This document shows positions 1 through 9,000 of a stretch of DNA of 64,000 nucleotides, piece after piece. Made by a program: the position numbers and the translations under genes. The notes under the pieces are model-generated. The model did no database searches and had not been told where the DNA came from. It saw only the letters and a list, made by a program, of their open reading frames with translations. Within the stretch, counting starts at the first letter, position 1; every line of letters starts with the position of its first letter. The DNA comes from Streptomyces zhihengii (GTDB lineage Bacteria; Actinomycetota; Actinomycetes; Streptomycetales; Streptomycetaceae): assembly GCF_016919245.1 (NCBI RefSeq), contig NZ_JAFEJA010000001.1:5791501-5855500 (forward strand). Reading direction: 5' to 3'.

Positions 1-1673
1 GGGCCCTGCCGGTGCCCGTCTCACGGCGCAGCACCCTGCTCGCGGCCCCCGTCGCCGTCAGCCTGCTGATGCTGTCGCTGCCGGTGCGGGGCAGCTTCCA
101 CCTCGGGCAGACCGGCGTCATCCCGGTGCTCCTGGTGCTGCTCGGCTGCTTCGCCGCGCGCGGGGAGCGGTCGGCCGGGCTGCTCGTCGGCCTCGGCGCC
201 GCCCTCCAGCCCACCGTGCTGCTCTTCGCGCCGCTGCTGTGGTTCACCGGCCGCCGCCGGGCCGCCGTCGGCGCGGCGGGCACCTTCGCCGGACTCACCG
301 CGCTCGCCTGGGCGGTGCACCCGGGGGACTCCTGGGCGTACTGGATCCACCACGTGGCCGGAGCCGGCCTCGGCGGCGGCCCCGGCGGCCCGGCCAACCA
401 GTCCCTGCACGGCGCCCTGCTGCGCCTCGGTCTCCAGGGCCCGGCGGAGATCGCCCTGTGCGCCGCGCTCGCCGTCGTCGTGACCGTGCTGGGCCTGCGC
501 CGTGCCGTGCGGTACGCCGGGGACGGGCAGATGCTGCTGGCCGTCGCGATCACCGGCTGCGTCGCCGTCGCCGTCTCCCCGACCGCCTGGCAGCACCAGC
601 TCCTGTGGGTGCTGCTCGCCGTCGTCGGCCGCGTCGGCAGGCGCGCGGGCGACCGCCTGCTGTGGCCCGTCCTGGTGGTCCTGGTGACGACCCTGCCGGG
701 CTCGATGCTGCTGCCCGACCTGGTGCCGCTCCATCCGCTGCGGGACAACACCCTGCTGGTGGCCGCCCTCGCCGCCGCCTGCGGCGTCCCGTTCCTCCGG
801 CTCGGCTCCCCGTACTTCCGTCGCCCGGTGCCCACCGAGTACGCGCGCCCGGCGCCCGCGCGGTGGGGTGCCGTGCCGCTGCTGCCGTTCTGGCGGCGGG
901 CGCTCAGCCGCCCCAACCTGCTGCTGGAACTGCTGGTCATAAGAGCCGGATACTCGGTGTACTCGCACATCAGGGCCGCGGCCACCGGCGGTGTCGACGC
1001 CGCGGAGGCCCACGCCCGGCAGGTGCTGTCCCTGGAGCGGGCGCTCGGCATCGACATCGAGCACACGGCCAACCACCTGGTGGCCGGGGTGCCGTGGGCG
1101 GAGGCGTTCTTCGACTTCTACTACACGTCGTTCCACTTCACGGTCCCGCTCGCGGTCCTCGGAGTGCTCTGGGTCCGCCGCCCGGCCGACTTCCGCTGGG
1201 CCCGCACCTCACTGGCCTTCGCCACGCTCCTGGCGCTCCTCGGCTTCTGGCTCTATCCGCTGGCGCCGCCGCGGCTGATGCCCGGACTCGGCTACATCGA
1301 CACCGTGCACGGCCCGCAGGACCTCGCCAACCCGGACTACGGGGCGATGACGGCCGTCACCAACCAGTACGCCGCCATGCCGTCGCTGCACTTCGGCTGG
1401 GCCCTGTGGTGCGGGCTGGTGGTGCTCGCGCTCGCGCCCGGGCTGTGGACGAAGCTGCTCGGCCTGCTGCACCCGCTGTTCACGGTGTGCGCGATCGTGG
1501 CGACCGCCAACCACTGGGTGCTGGACGCGGTGGGCGGCGCGCTGGTGGTCGGCGCCGGATTCGCCCTCACCCACGTCCTGTCGGGCCGGCGGGCGCTGCT
1601 GCTCCCGCCCCGCTCGGTGCCGCCCGCGCGGGCGGCCGGCACGACGGACGCACCGGCCCGCACACATGCGTGA
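1..1673 (+). CDS. GT87 / PAP2 bifunctional membrane protein (5' partial)
   Basis: The reading frame is open from the first base, and the GTG at base 12 is probably internal, so the N-terminus lies outside the window. The visible N-terminal half is a multi-span membrane region like the C-terminal part of GT87 polyprenyl-phosphate glycosyltransferases. The second half (about residues 300-530 from base 12) resembles the PAP2/inositol phosphorylceramide synthase family: MPSLHFG near residue 457 and a downstream H-x3-D (NHWVLD) match its phosphatase/transferase motifs. This architecture is common in Streptomyces. It likely acts on lipid-linked sugars or phospholipid head groups at the membrane, but the substrate is not evident. 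It converges on the next gene, with a large palindrome between them. Confidence 0.85.
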   Translation, partial: ALPVPVSRRSTLLAAPVAVSLLMLSLPVRGSFHLGQTGVIPVLLVLLGCFAARGERSAGLLVGLGAALQPTVLLFAPLLWFTGRRRAAVGAAGTFAGLTALAWAVHPGDSWAYWIHHVAGAGLGGGPGGPANQSLHGALLRLGLQGPAEIALCAALAVVVTVLGLRRAVRYAGDGQMLLAVAITGCVAVAVSPTAWQHQLLWVLLAVVGRVGRRAGDRLLWPVLVVLVTTLPGSMLLPDLVPLHPLRDNTLLVAALAAACGVPFLRLGSPYFRRPVPTEYARPAPARWGAVPLLPFWRRALSRPNLLLELLVIRAGYSVYSHIRAAATGGVDAAEAHARQVLSLERALGIDIEHTANHLVAGVPWAEAFFDFYYTSFHFTVPLAVLGVLWVRRPADFRWARTSLAFATLLALLGFWLYPLAPPRLMPGLGYIDTVHGPQDLANPDYGAMTAVTNQYAAMPSLHFGWALWCGLVVLALAPGLWTKLLGLLHPLFTVCAIVATANHWVLDAVGGALVVGAGFALTHVLSGRRALLLPPRSVPPARAAGTTDAPARTHA

Positions 1674-1713
1674 ACCCCCGGGGTGCGGGACGGCCGTCCC
1701 GCACCCCGGGGGT
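1674..1713. terminator. 40-bp perfect palindrome, bidirectional terminator
   Basis: Bases 1674-1693 are exactly complementary to 1694-1713 (20 bp each side, ACCCCCGGGGTGCGGGACGG against its complement). It starts immediately after the stop codon of the PAP2 gene and lies between two convergent genes, as expected of a bidirectional terminator in a high-GC genome. There is no U-tract, which is usual in Streptomyces. Confidence 0.75.
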
Positions 1714-1805
1714 CCGGATCGTCGCGTCCCGCCATGGTCCGTCCGCCCGGACGGCTGCGCCACCCGGGGGACGGCGGGCCGGTCCCGCCGGCCGGGGCGT
1801 TCCGC

Positions 1806-2213
1806 TCAGTACCAGTGGTTGTTCTGCCAGAAGTCCCAGGCGCCGCACGGGCTGCCGTAACGGTCCTTCATGTAGTCCAGGCCCCACTCGATCTGGGTCT
1901 GCGGGTTGGTCTTCCAGTCCGTGCCCGCGGAGGCCATCTTCGAGCCCGGCAGCGCCTGGACCAGGCCGTACGCGCCGGAGGAGGCATTGGTCGCGGTGTG
2001 GTCCCAGTGGGACTCGTGCTCGACGATCTTGCTGAAGCACGCGTACTCGCCCGCGGGCATCATCTTCTTCGCGATCTGCTGCGGGGAGGCGGGGGCGGCC
2101 GAGGCCGCCGAGGACGTCCCCAGCACCGCGCCGGCCGTGCCGAGGAGCACGGCGGCACCGGCGACGACGGACTTGTGGCGGGCGGTGAAGCGGGTGATCG
2201 GCGAACGGGACAA
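1806..2213 (-). CDS. secreted lytic transglycosylase (SLT domain)
   Basis: A 135-aa protein with a Sec signal peptide (basic N-terminus, hydrophobic stretch about 15-30, Ala-rich cleavage near 40) followed by a minimal SLT/goose-lysozyme-like domain. The likely catalytic Glu is in VEHESHW, and the GAYGLVQALPGSKM stretch is the usual SLT motif. The family cleaves peptidoglycan glycan strands outside the membrane and is common in Streptomyces as small single-domain proteins. The start is a TTG with an AAGG 7 bases upstream; a GTG five bases further upstream is out of frame. It is monocistronic and convergent with the PAP2 gene. Confidence 0.85.
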   Translation of the reverse strand: MSRSPITRFTARHKSVVAGAAVLLGTAGAVLGTSSAASAAPASPQQIAKKMMPAGEYACFSKIVEHESHWDHTATNASSGAYGLVQALPGSKMASAGTDWKTNPQTQIEWGLDYMKDRYGSPCGAWDFWQNNHWY

Positions 2214-2531
2214 GACACTGCCTTACGTCGGGAACGGGGGAGTCGCGCGGCCGGGGCCGGACCGGGCCGGACGCGGACGGCGGGCGCCCTGCGGGTGCCG
2301 GCCGGGGCCCTGCGGTGCCGTGCGACGAGAACAGTTGTAGCCGGGGCGCGGGGCGGCCCGCCGTGACCGGCCTCACCCGGCACATACGAACCGAACGGGT
2401 CAAGAGGGGCGAAGGCCCCGGATGGTGTAGTTCGGCGTCCGTGCAGGCCGGAGGCCGTTCCGGGGGCCCGCGCGGACCGGCCCGCGCCTACGAGGCGCGA
2501 TCGTTTCGGGACCTGCGGCCTGTGGGCCGCC
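2214..2531. other. 318-bp intergenic region, no gene
   Basis: It separates the end of the ECF operon from the transglycosylase, both on the minus strand, so it should hold the operon terminator and the transglycosylase promoter. A CGCGCC-TACGA-GGCGCG hairpin (2483-2499) is a weak terminator candidate. I looked for a ydaO (c-di-AMP) riboswitch, common upstream of Streptomyces cell-wall hydrolases, and could not see one. Confidence 0.5.
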
Positions 2532-3386
2532 TCACCCGCGCGGCGCCCCGGAGGACTCCTCGAAGGTGACCCGCGCCTCGAAGGCCGCCCGCCGGGTGGC
2601 CCGGCGCAGCGCCCTCAGCAGCGTGCCGCCGAGGGTGAGCGTCAGCACCACCGTCAGCACCGCCCGCCCCAGGTCCCAGCCCAGCGAGGTCGCCGTCACG
2701 TACGCGAGGAAGCGCACCAGGTTGTCCTGCACCGGGTCCCCCGGGTGGTACGAGATGCCGGACGCCATGCCGGTGATGATCGTCCAGCCGTAGAGGTTCA
2801 TGACCGTGCCGTAGGCGAAGGCCGCGAACGCCCCGTACAGCGCGAGCATCGCCAGCTCGGCCCGGCCCCGCAGCCGTTCCGCGCCGGGCAGCAGCCCGGC
2901 GCCCATGGTGAACCAGGCCATCGACAGCATCTGGAACGGCATCCACGGGCCCACGCCGCCGGTCAGCAGCGCGGAGGCGAACATCGTCACCGCCCCGAGC
3001 ACGAAGCCGAAGCCCGGCCCGAGCACCCGCCCGCTGAGCACCATCAGGAAGAACATCGGTTCCAGCCCGGCCGTCCCCGCGCCCAGCGGGCGCAGCGCGG
3101 CACCGACCGCGGCGAGCACGCCCAGCATCGCCACCGCCTTGGCGTCCATGCCGGAGTCCGCGATCGTCGCCACGACCACGGCGACCAGCAGCGGCAGCAG
3201 CGCGCCGAACAGCCACGGCGCGTCCCCGGAGTGCGCCGCGAGCCCCGAGTCCCGGTCCGCCAGCAGCGGCCAGCCGAAGAAGACCGCACCGACCGCGCTG
3301 ACGAGGACCAGCGCGGCCGCCGACCGGAGCCCCAGCCGCACGGGCCGCGGCCCGCGGGAGCCCTCCCGGCTCCCGGCCCGCCTCAC
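2532..3386 (-). CDS. ECF transporter S component (probable cobalamin binding)
   Basis: A 284-aa, highly hydrophobic protein with about six or seven membrane segments and a short basic N-terminus, matching the ECF-type substrate-specific subunit family. It is the last gene of a five-gene operon. Its GTG start overlaps the ATPase stop by 4 bases (GTGA), indicating translational coupling. S components give an ECF transporter its vitamin specificity. The sequence alone does not show which vitamin, but the cobalamin riboswitch at the head of the operon argues for B12 (CbrT-like). Confidence 0.85.
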   Translation of the reverse strand: MRRAGSREGSRGPRPVRLGLRSAAALVLVSAVGAVFFGWPLLADRDSGLAAHSGDAPWLFGALLPLLVAVVVATIADSGMDAKAVAMLGVLAAVGAALRPLGAGTAGLEPMFFLMVLSGRVLGPGFGFVLGAVTMFASALLTGGVGPWMPFQMLSMAWFTMGAGLLPGAERLRGRAELAMLALYGAFAAFAYGTVMNLYGWTIITGMASGISYHPGDPVQDNLVRFLAYVTATSLGWDLGRAVLTVVLTLTLGGTLLRALRRATRRAAFEARVTFEESSGAPRG

Positions 3387-5315
3387 TCCGCCCCCCGTTC
3401 GCCGAGGGCCGCCGCCACCTGGGGGACGGTGAGCCAGTGCTGCGGCGCCAGGATCTTCGCGACCTGCGGGGCGAACGCGGGGGACGACACCACGACGTCC
3501 GCCGTCGGGCCGTCCGCCACGATCTCGCCGTCGGCGAGGATCACCACCCGGTGGGCGAGCTCGGCGGCCAGCTCCACGTCGTGGGTGGCCAGCACGATGG
3601 AGTGCCCCTCGGCGGCCAGCGCGCGCAGCACGCCCACCAGCCGGGCCTTGGCCGCGTAGTCCAGGCCCCGGGTGGGCTCGTCGAGCAGGATCAGCGGCGG
3701 GCGGGCCGTCAGCACGATCGCCAGCGCCAGCGCCAGCCGCTGCCCCTCGGACAGATCGCGCGGGTGGGTGCTGCCCGGGACCCCGGGCAGCAGCTCGGCG
3801 ACCAGGGCGGCGCAGGAGCCGGGCCCGGCGCCCGCGTCCTCGTCGGCGGCCGCGCACTCGGCGGCGACGGTGTCCGCGTACAGCAGGTCCCGCGGCTCCT
3901 GCGGCACCAGGCCGACATGCCGGATCAGCTCCCCGGGCGCCGTGCGGTGCGGGGCGTGCCCGCCCACCCGGACATCGCCGGACGTGGGCGCGACCATGCC
4001 GACCAGGGCGCCGAGCAGCGTGGACTTGCCCGCGCCGTTGCGTCCCATCAGCGCGACGGTCTCGCCCGCCTCGACGTCCAGATCGACCCGCCGCAGCGCC
4101 TCGATCCGCGCCCGCCGCACACCCAGCGCCCGCACCCGGGCGGCCCCGCCGGGGCCGGCCGCGGTCGCCGCGGGCGCGCGCTCCGCCCGCCGCCCGCCCG
4201 CGCCGAGCCGCGCGAACGCCCGGCGCAGGGCGCCCCGGGGCGGGGGGGGACGCGGCGGGGGACGCGGCGGGGGCCTCCGGGGCGGCCGTCCGGCCGGGGG
4301 CGCCGGAGCCGCCCGGTGCGACGGCACCCGCCGCATCGGCCGGGGTGGTGGTTGTGGCGGCCGTGGCCGTGGCCGCCGGGCTTGTGCTGCCCGCACCGGC
4401 CGGGGTGCCCGGCGTGGCCGACCGGTCGGTGCCGCGCGCGGCGGCCGGGGTGTCCGGTGCGGCCCCGTCGGACGGGTCGGCGTGCGGGCCCGGGGCACAC
4501 GGGGCGAGACGGTCGCGCAGGGCGGGGGCGAGGCGGCGGGCGTCGCGCACGGACAAGGGGAGGGGCGACCAGCCCGCGAGGCGCCCCAGCGAGACCACCG
4601 GCGGACGGACCGGGGAGACGGCCATCACCTCGGCCGGCGTCCCCGTGACCGGGGCCCCGCCGGGGCCGGGGAGCAGGATCACCCGGTCCGCGTACTGCAC
4701 GACGCGCTCCAGCCGGTGCTCCGCCATCAGCACCGTCGTGCCCAGGTCGTGCACCAGGCGCTGGAGCACCGACAGGACGTCCTCGGCCGCCCCCGGGTCC
4801 AGGGCGGAGGTCGGCTCGTCCAGCACCAGCACCTTCGGGTGGGTGGTCAGCACCGAGCCGATGGCCACCCGCTGCTGCTGGCCGCCCGACAGCGTGGCGA
4901 TCGGCCGGTCGCGCAGCTCGGCGAGACCCAGCAGGTCGAGGGTCTCCTCCACCCGCCGGCGCATCACCCCCGGGGCCAGCCCGAGCGACTCCATGCCGTA
5001 GGCCAGCTCGTCCTCCACCGTGTCCGTCACGAAGTGCGCGAGCGGGTCCTGCCCCACCGTGCCGACGACATCGGCGAGTTCACGCGGCTTGTGGGTGCGG
5101 GTGTCCCGCCCGCAGACGGTGACCCGGCCGCGCAGCGTGCCGCCCGTGAAGTGCGGCACCAGCCCCGAGACGGCGCCCAGCAGGGTCGACTTGCCCACCC
5201 CGGACGGGCCGACGAGCAGCACCAGTTCGCCCTCCGGCACGGTCAGGTCCACCCGGTCCAGCGTGGGCGCGCCGGCACCGTCGTACGTCACCGTCACATC
5301 GTCGAAGCGGATCAC
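3383..5315 (-). pseudogene. fused double ABC ATPase of ECF transporter, frameshifted
   Basis: Two complete ABC ATPase modules lie on the minus strand in different frames. Module 1 (from GTG at 5315, overlapping the EcfT stop by 4 bases) has GPSGVGKST, LSGGQQQRVAIGS and VLVLDEPTSALD. Module 2 has GRNGAGKST, LSEGQRLALALA and LILLDEPTRGLD and ends at 3383. The frames are offset by one base, and removing one base from the G8 run at 4242-4249 (C8 on the coding strand) joins them into a 643-aa protein of normal architecture with an Ala/Pro/Thr-rich linker. Without correction, module 1 runs on in the wrong frame. This is either a sequencing error, a recent mutation or a slippage-prone site. The protein would energise the B12 transporter as EcfA-EcfA'. 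Confidence 0.85.
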
Positions 5316-6838
5316 TTGCTCGGCTCCTCGGGTCCTTCGGGCGCGTGCTCGGGGGTGTGCGGGACGCGGCCCGCGGCGGCGGGCGGCAGCGGTGCGACGA
5401 ACGCGGGCAGCAGACCGATCAGCACCGACAGCGCGGGCCACAGCGGCAGTTCGGGCACGGTCGGCGGTACGACGCCGGGGTGCAGGGCCGCCGGGTCCAG
5501 CGAAGCGGCCCGGATCATCAGCAGGGCCACGGCCGCCCCCGAACCCGCGACCAGCCAGGACCGGGCGCCCCAGCGGTCGGGCCGGTAGCGGCTGCGCGCC
5601 GAACGCCGCCCGCCCAGCCACAGCCCCACGGCGGCGGCGGCCAGCCCCGCGGCCATCAGCGGCACGGCGTAGCCCGCGCCCTCGGCCGCCAGCAGCCCGT
5701 ACGACCCGGCGCAGACGCCGAGCAGCCCGCCGAGCGTCAGCACGGCCGTGGTGCGGCGCACGGCGCGCGGCACCTGCGCGGTGCGCCCGTAACCGCGCGC
5801 GTCCATCGACGCGGCGAGGGCGACGGACCGCTCCAGCGCGCCCTCCAGCACCGGCAGCGCGATCTGGGCGACGGCCGCCACCCCGCCGGTGGAGCGGCCG
5901 CGCAGCCTGCGGGCCGTGCGCAGCCGGAGCACGTCGGCGACCATGTTCGGCGCGAAGGTCATCGCGACGACGACCGCGACACCGGCCTCGTACAGCGCCC
6001 CGGGCAGCGACTTGAGCAGCCGGGCCGGGTTGGCGAGCGCGTTGGCCGCGCCGACGCAGATCAGCAGCGTCGCCAGCTTGGCCCCGTCGTACAGCGCGAA
6101 CAGGAGCTGCTCCCCGGTGACCCGGCCGCCGAGGCGGATGCCGTCCGCCCAGTCGGGCATCGGCACCTCGGGGAGCGTGAACAGCAGATGGGTGCCGGGG
6201 ATGGGGGAGCCGAGCGCGACGGAGAACACGATCCGGACCGCGATCACGAACAGCCCGAGCTTCACGAACGCCCCGTACGACCGCGCCCACGGCGCGTCCG
6301 TGCGCCGCGCCGCCACCACGTATCCGGCGACGCCGACGAGCAGTCCGAGCAGGAGCGGGTTGGTGGTCCGCGACGCGGCCACCGCGAGGCCCACGGCCCA
6401 CAGCCACCACGCCCCGGCGTGCAGCGAGTTGCTCCGCGTCGCCACGGGCGCCCGCCACGCGCCCGGCGTCCCGGGCCCGCGCCGCCCTCCGGCCGCCCGG
6501 TCCCGCGCGGGTCGTCCCGCGGTGCCGGGCTCCTCCGGCCCGTGCGGGTGCGCACGGTGGCCGACGAGCCGTTCGGCACGGGTGCCCGCGGGGCGGTCCG
6601 CCGTGATGCGGCCTTCGGCCCGGCGGGCCTTCGGATCCCGGCCGGTGCGGGTGCCCGTGGCGGGCCGCCGGTCGTGCCGGGCCGGCTGCGCCGGCGGACC
6701 GTCGGTGGCGCGGGCTCCTGCCGGCCGGTCCGGTGCGCCGGCTTCGGTGCGGCGGTGTGCGGGCGCGTGGTCGCCCGCGGGGGTGTCCTCGGCGTGGCGG
6801 CCGGTCCGGCCCGGGGGGCCGCCGTCCGGCGGGGTCAT
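5312..6838 (-). CDS. ECF transporter transmembrane component T (CbiQ/EcfT family)
   Basis: A 508-aa protein whose last ~365 residues are a CbiQ/EcfT-type membrane domain: several hydrophobic helices plus the cytoplasmic coupling region containing ASMDARGYGR, the conserved Ala-Arg-Gly motif that contacts the ATPases. The first ~140 residues are an unusual Arg/Pro/Gly-rich, probably disordered extension. EcfT proteins are usually 250-300 aa. ATG overlaps the upstream stop (ATGA at 6835-6838), and its own stop overlaps the ATPase GTG. The true start could be further in, but the coupling overlap supports 6838. Confidence 0.85.
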   Translation of the reverse strand: MTPPDGGPPGRTGRHAEDTPAGDHAPAHRRTEAGAPDRPAGARATDGPPAQPARHDRRPATGTRTGRDPKARRAEGRITADRPAGTRAERLVGHRAHPHGPEEPGTAGRPARDRAAGGRRGPGTPGAWRAPVATRSNSLHAGAWWLWAVGLAVAASRTTNPLLLGLLVGVAGYVVAARRTDAPWARSYGAFVKLGLFVIAVRIVFSVALGSPIPGTHLLFTLPEVPMPDWADGIRLGGRVTGEQLLFALYDGAKLATLLICVGAANALANPARLLKSLPGALYEAGVAVVVAMTFAPNMVADVLRLRTARRLRGRSTGGVAAVAQIALPVLEGALERSVALAASMDARGYGRTAQVPRAVRRTTAVLTLGGLLGVCAGSYGLLAAEGAGYAVPLMAAGLAAAAVGLWLGGRRSARSRYRPDRWGARSWLVAGSGAAVALLMIRAASLDPAALHPGVVPPTVPELPLWPALSVLIGLLPAFVAPLPPAAAGRVPHTPEHAPEGPEEPSK

Positions 6839-7494
6839 CCGCGGCGGCGGCGGGACTGCCACAGGGCCGCCGCGCCGAGCGCGAGGACGGCGGCGATGCC
6901 CGCGTACACGCCGACGGACGGGCCGGAGCCCGCGTCGTCCGCCGGCTCGCCGGCCGCCGTGTCCCGCGGGGCCGTCGAGCCCGCCGGATCGGCCCCGGAG
7001 ACCTTCTCGCCGCACCCCGCCCTCGGGTAGCCGGAGATGGCGCACAGCAGCGCGTCGCCGTTGTAGCGCAGCGGCTTCGCGACCTGGGCCAGGGCCTCCG
7101 CGGACGTCGCGTCCGGGGCGAGGCGGGCGCAGGCGGTGCGCGTCGCGGGCGGCGTCTCGCCGGGCACGGCGTCCTCGGGGGTGCCGAAGTCGACGACGAG
7201 CGCCACCCGCTTGGTGCCCTCGCGCGCGGGCGTGTCCGCGCACACCGCCGCGAAGTCGGGGGCGGTGCGCGGCTGGGCCGAGTCGCCGCTGTCCTCGCTG
7301 ACGGAGAACCGGAAGCCGTTCACCGAGCCGTCGGCGGGGCGCGCGGTGGCGGGGCCCTCCGTCGCGTACGTCCAGGCGCCGCCGGTGCTCTGCCAGAACG
7401 ACCAGTAGCGGTAGCCGGCGGCCTGGGCGGGCGCGGCCGCCAGCACGGCGAGCAGCGCGCCGAGCCCGAGGACGGCGAGGATCCGGCGACGCAT
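6835..7494 (-). CDS. SCO2322-like secreted membrane-anchored protein
   Basis: A 219-aa protein with a clear signal peptide (ending around APAQAAG), an extracellular domain that begins GYRYWSFWQ and contains four Cys, a Pro/Ala/Asp-rich stalk, and a C-terminal membrane helix followed by Arg-Arg-Arg-Arg. This is the family found beside ECF transporters in streptomycetes (NCBI name SCO2322 family, from memory). Overlaps of 4 bases on both sides (ATGA) place it inside the B12 operon. I infer a role in capturing or presenting the vitamin at the cell surface; no enzymatic motif is visible. Confidence 0.75.
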   Translation of the reverse strand: MRRRILAVLGLGALLAVLAAAPAQAAGYRYWSFWQSTGGAWTYATEGPATARPADGSVNGFRFSVSEDSGDSAQPRTAPDFAAVCADTPAREGTKRVALVVDFGTPEDAVPGETPPATRTACARLAPDATSAEALAQVAKPLRYNGDALLCAISGYPRAGCGEKVSGADPAGSTAPRDTAAGEPADDAGSGPSVGVYAGIAAVLALGAAALWQSRRRRG

Positions 7495-8744
7495 CAGAGC
7501 TGGTTCTTCCGGCGTCCGCTGAACAGGAACCCGATGCCGACCGCGGCGACGAAGAAGACGCCGACGATCCACCAGGTGGACAGCGGGGAGTCGTCGTCCT
7601 TCTTCTCGTCCTCGCCGTCCGTCTTCGAGGGGCTCGGGGAGGCGTCCTTCGCCGACTCGGGCGCCGGGCCGGTCGCGTTCAGACCCGCGACGAGGTCGGT
7701 GGAGCCGAACGCCTTCGGGTCGGTGCCGGTGGCGTGCGCGGCCAGGACGAGCTGGGCGTACGCGGCGGGGCCGGTCTCCTTCGCCCAGGCGGCGGCGTTC
7801 TGCTGGAGCCAGGTCAGGGAGGCGCCGGCCTGCTCGGTCATCCCCTGCGCGGAGAGCGCGACGACCGCGTCGGCGGTGTTGCCGAAGTCGGGCTTGGGGG
7901 AGGAGTCGTCGGCGCCGGGCATCGGCGCGGTGTCGAGGTGGCCGGACTTCGCGAGGGCGCCCGACAGGTAGAGGGCGCCGTTGCGCGCGGCGGCGGCGAG
8001 GTCCTTGCCGTCGGTGCAGGCGGTGGCCGCCCCGGGGGCCGCGGGGCCGGCGGTGGCGGCCAAGCCCTGGCCGCTCGCGGCGAGCACGGCGGCCGCGGTC
8101 GAGTCGGCGACGATGCCGGGGGTCTTCGGCTGGTAGACGAAGGCGCCGGCCTCCTTCGCGTCGCAGGGCTGCGCGAACGTCAGCAGCGCGTCGAGCGGGC
8201 TCCTGCCGCCGGGGGAGGTGACCTTCGCCGGGTCCTGGCCGGCCGCGCGGAGCGCGCCGACGACGACGGAGGTGGAGTTGGCGTCGCTGGCGCCGCCGGG
8301 GTTGTAGCCCCAGCCGCCGTCCTCGTTCTGCACCGACTTCAGCCAGTCGGTGGTCCTGGTGACGACCGCCTCCCGGCCGCCCAGCGCGGCGAGCGCCTGC
8401 ACGGCGGCGGCGCTCGCGTTGGTGTCCAGCGGCAGCTTCGCGTCGCACGGCTTCGACGTGTCGGCGCGGTACGACGGGAACCCGCCGCCGTCGCAGCTCT
8501 GACCGGCCAGCAGGTCGACGGCCTTCGCGGCGGGGACCACGCCGACCGTGTCCTGGGCGAGCAGCGCGAGCGACTGCCGCCACACGCCGTCGTACGTCGG
8601 ATCGCCCGTGCCGTACAGGCCGGACGGGAGGGCGTCGGACGGCGAGGGCGACGGGGACGGCGCGGCGAGGGCCGCCGGGGCGGTGGCCGCGGCCAGCACG
8701 GCGGCGACGGCGAACGCGGCGGAGCCGCGGCGGACGGTGGTCAT
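7494..8744 (-). CDS. surface prenyltransferase/squalene-oxidase-repeat protein, B12 operon
   Basis: A 416-aa first gene of the operon. Signal peptide (1-28), an (alpha/alpha)6-type repeat region with QW-like motifs such as QNEDGGWGYNPGG, an acidic Lys/Asp stalk, and a C-terminal transmembrane helix with an RRKNQL tail; no LPxTG is present. The fold family includes animal intrinsic factor and transcobalamin, which bind B12, so with the upstream cobalamin riboswitch a surface B12-binding role is plausible (inference), rather than terpene cyclisation. ATG at 8744 has AGGAGAGG about 12 bases upstream; longer in-frame extensions run into the riboswitch leader and are rejected. Confidence 0.8.
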   Translation of the reverse strand: MTTVRRGSAAFAVAAVLAAATAPAALAAPSPSPSPSDALPSGLYGTGDPTYDGVWRQSLALLAQDTVGVVPAAKAVDLLAGQSCDGGGFPSYRADTSKPCDAKLPLDTNASAAAVQALAALGGREAVVTRTTDWLKSVQNEDGGWGYNPGGASDANSTSVVVGALRAAGQDPAKVTSPGGRSPLDALLTFAQPCDAKEAGAFVYQPKTPGIVADSTAAAVLAASGQGLAATAGPAAPGAATACTDGKDLAAAARNGALYLSGALAKSGHLDTAPMPGADDSSPKPDFGNTADAVVALSAQGMTEQAGASLTWLQQNAAAWAKETGPAAYAQLVLAAHATGTDPKAFGSTDLVAGLNATGPAPESAKDASPSPSKTDGEDEKKDDDSPLSTWWIVGVFFVAAVGIGFLFSGRRKNQL

Positions 8745-8874
8745 GCGGGCGGTGGCCTCTCCTGCGGATGGTTCCGGCGGGAGGCGGGCTCGGGCGCACG
8801 AGGGCACCGGGCTCCGGCTCCGTATGCCTCGACGGTGCCGGCCACCGGCGGGACGCAGGCGGCACGAGCCGGTC

Positions 8875-9000
8875 ACGACCGCGTACGGGGCATTCCGACT
8901 CGCCGGCGGTTTCGTACCGCCGGCTCACGGCTGCGGGTCAGTGCCGGATTTCCACCGGCTTCCCCCCGAACGGGCAATGAGGACGACCCGCACACTGTAC
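8875..9000 (-). promoter_or_regulatory. cobalamin riboswitch
   Basis: Read on the minus strand from 9000, the leader contains GGGAAGCCGGTGGAAATCC, then GGCACTGACCCGCAGCCGTG, a GCCGGCGG...CCGCCGGC hairpin, and a degenerate B12 box GAGTCGGAATGCC. These are the conserved core elements of cobalamin (AdoCbl-type) riboswitches in the right order and spacing. About 130 bases separate it from the first start codon, enough for an expression platform. It should repress the ECF operon when B12 is plentiful. Confidence 0.9.

Noticed and set aside
2214..2531. ydaO-type (c-di-AMP) riboswitch before the transglycosylase gene
   Set aside because: The conserved core sequences expected for this riboswitch were not found on the minus strand.
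2532..6458. Single 1308-codon open frame on the minus strand
   Set aside because: It joins parts of EcfT-shadow, ATPase module 1 and the S component in one frame by chance; module 2 and EcfT proper are in other frames with their own coupled starts.
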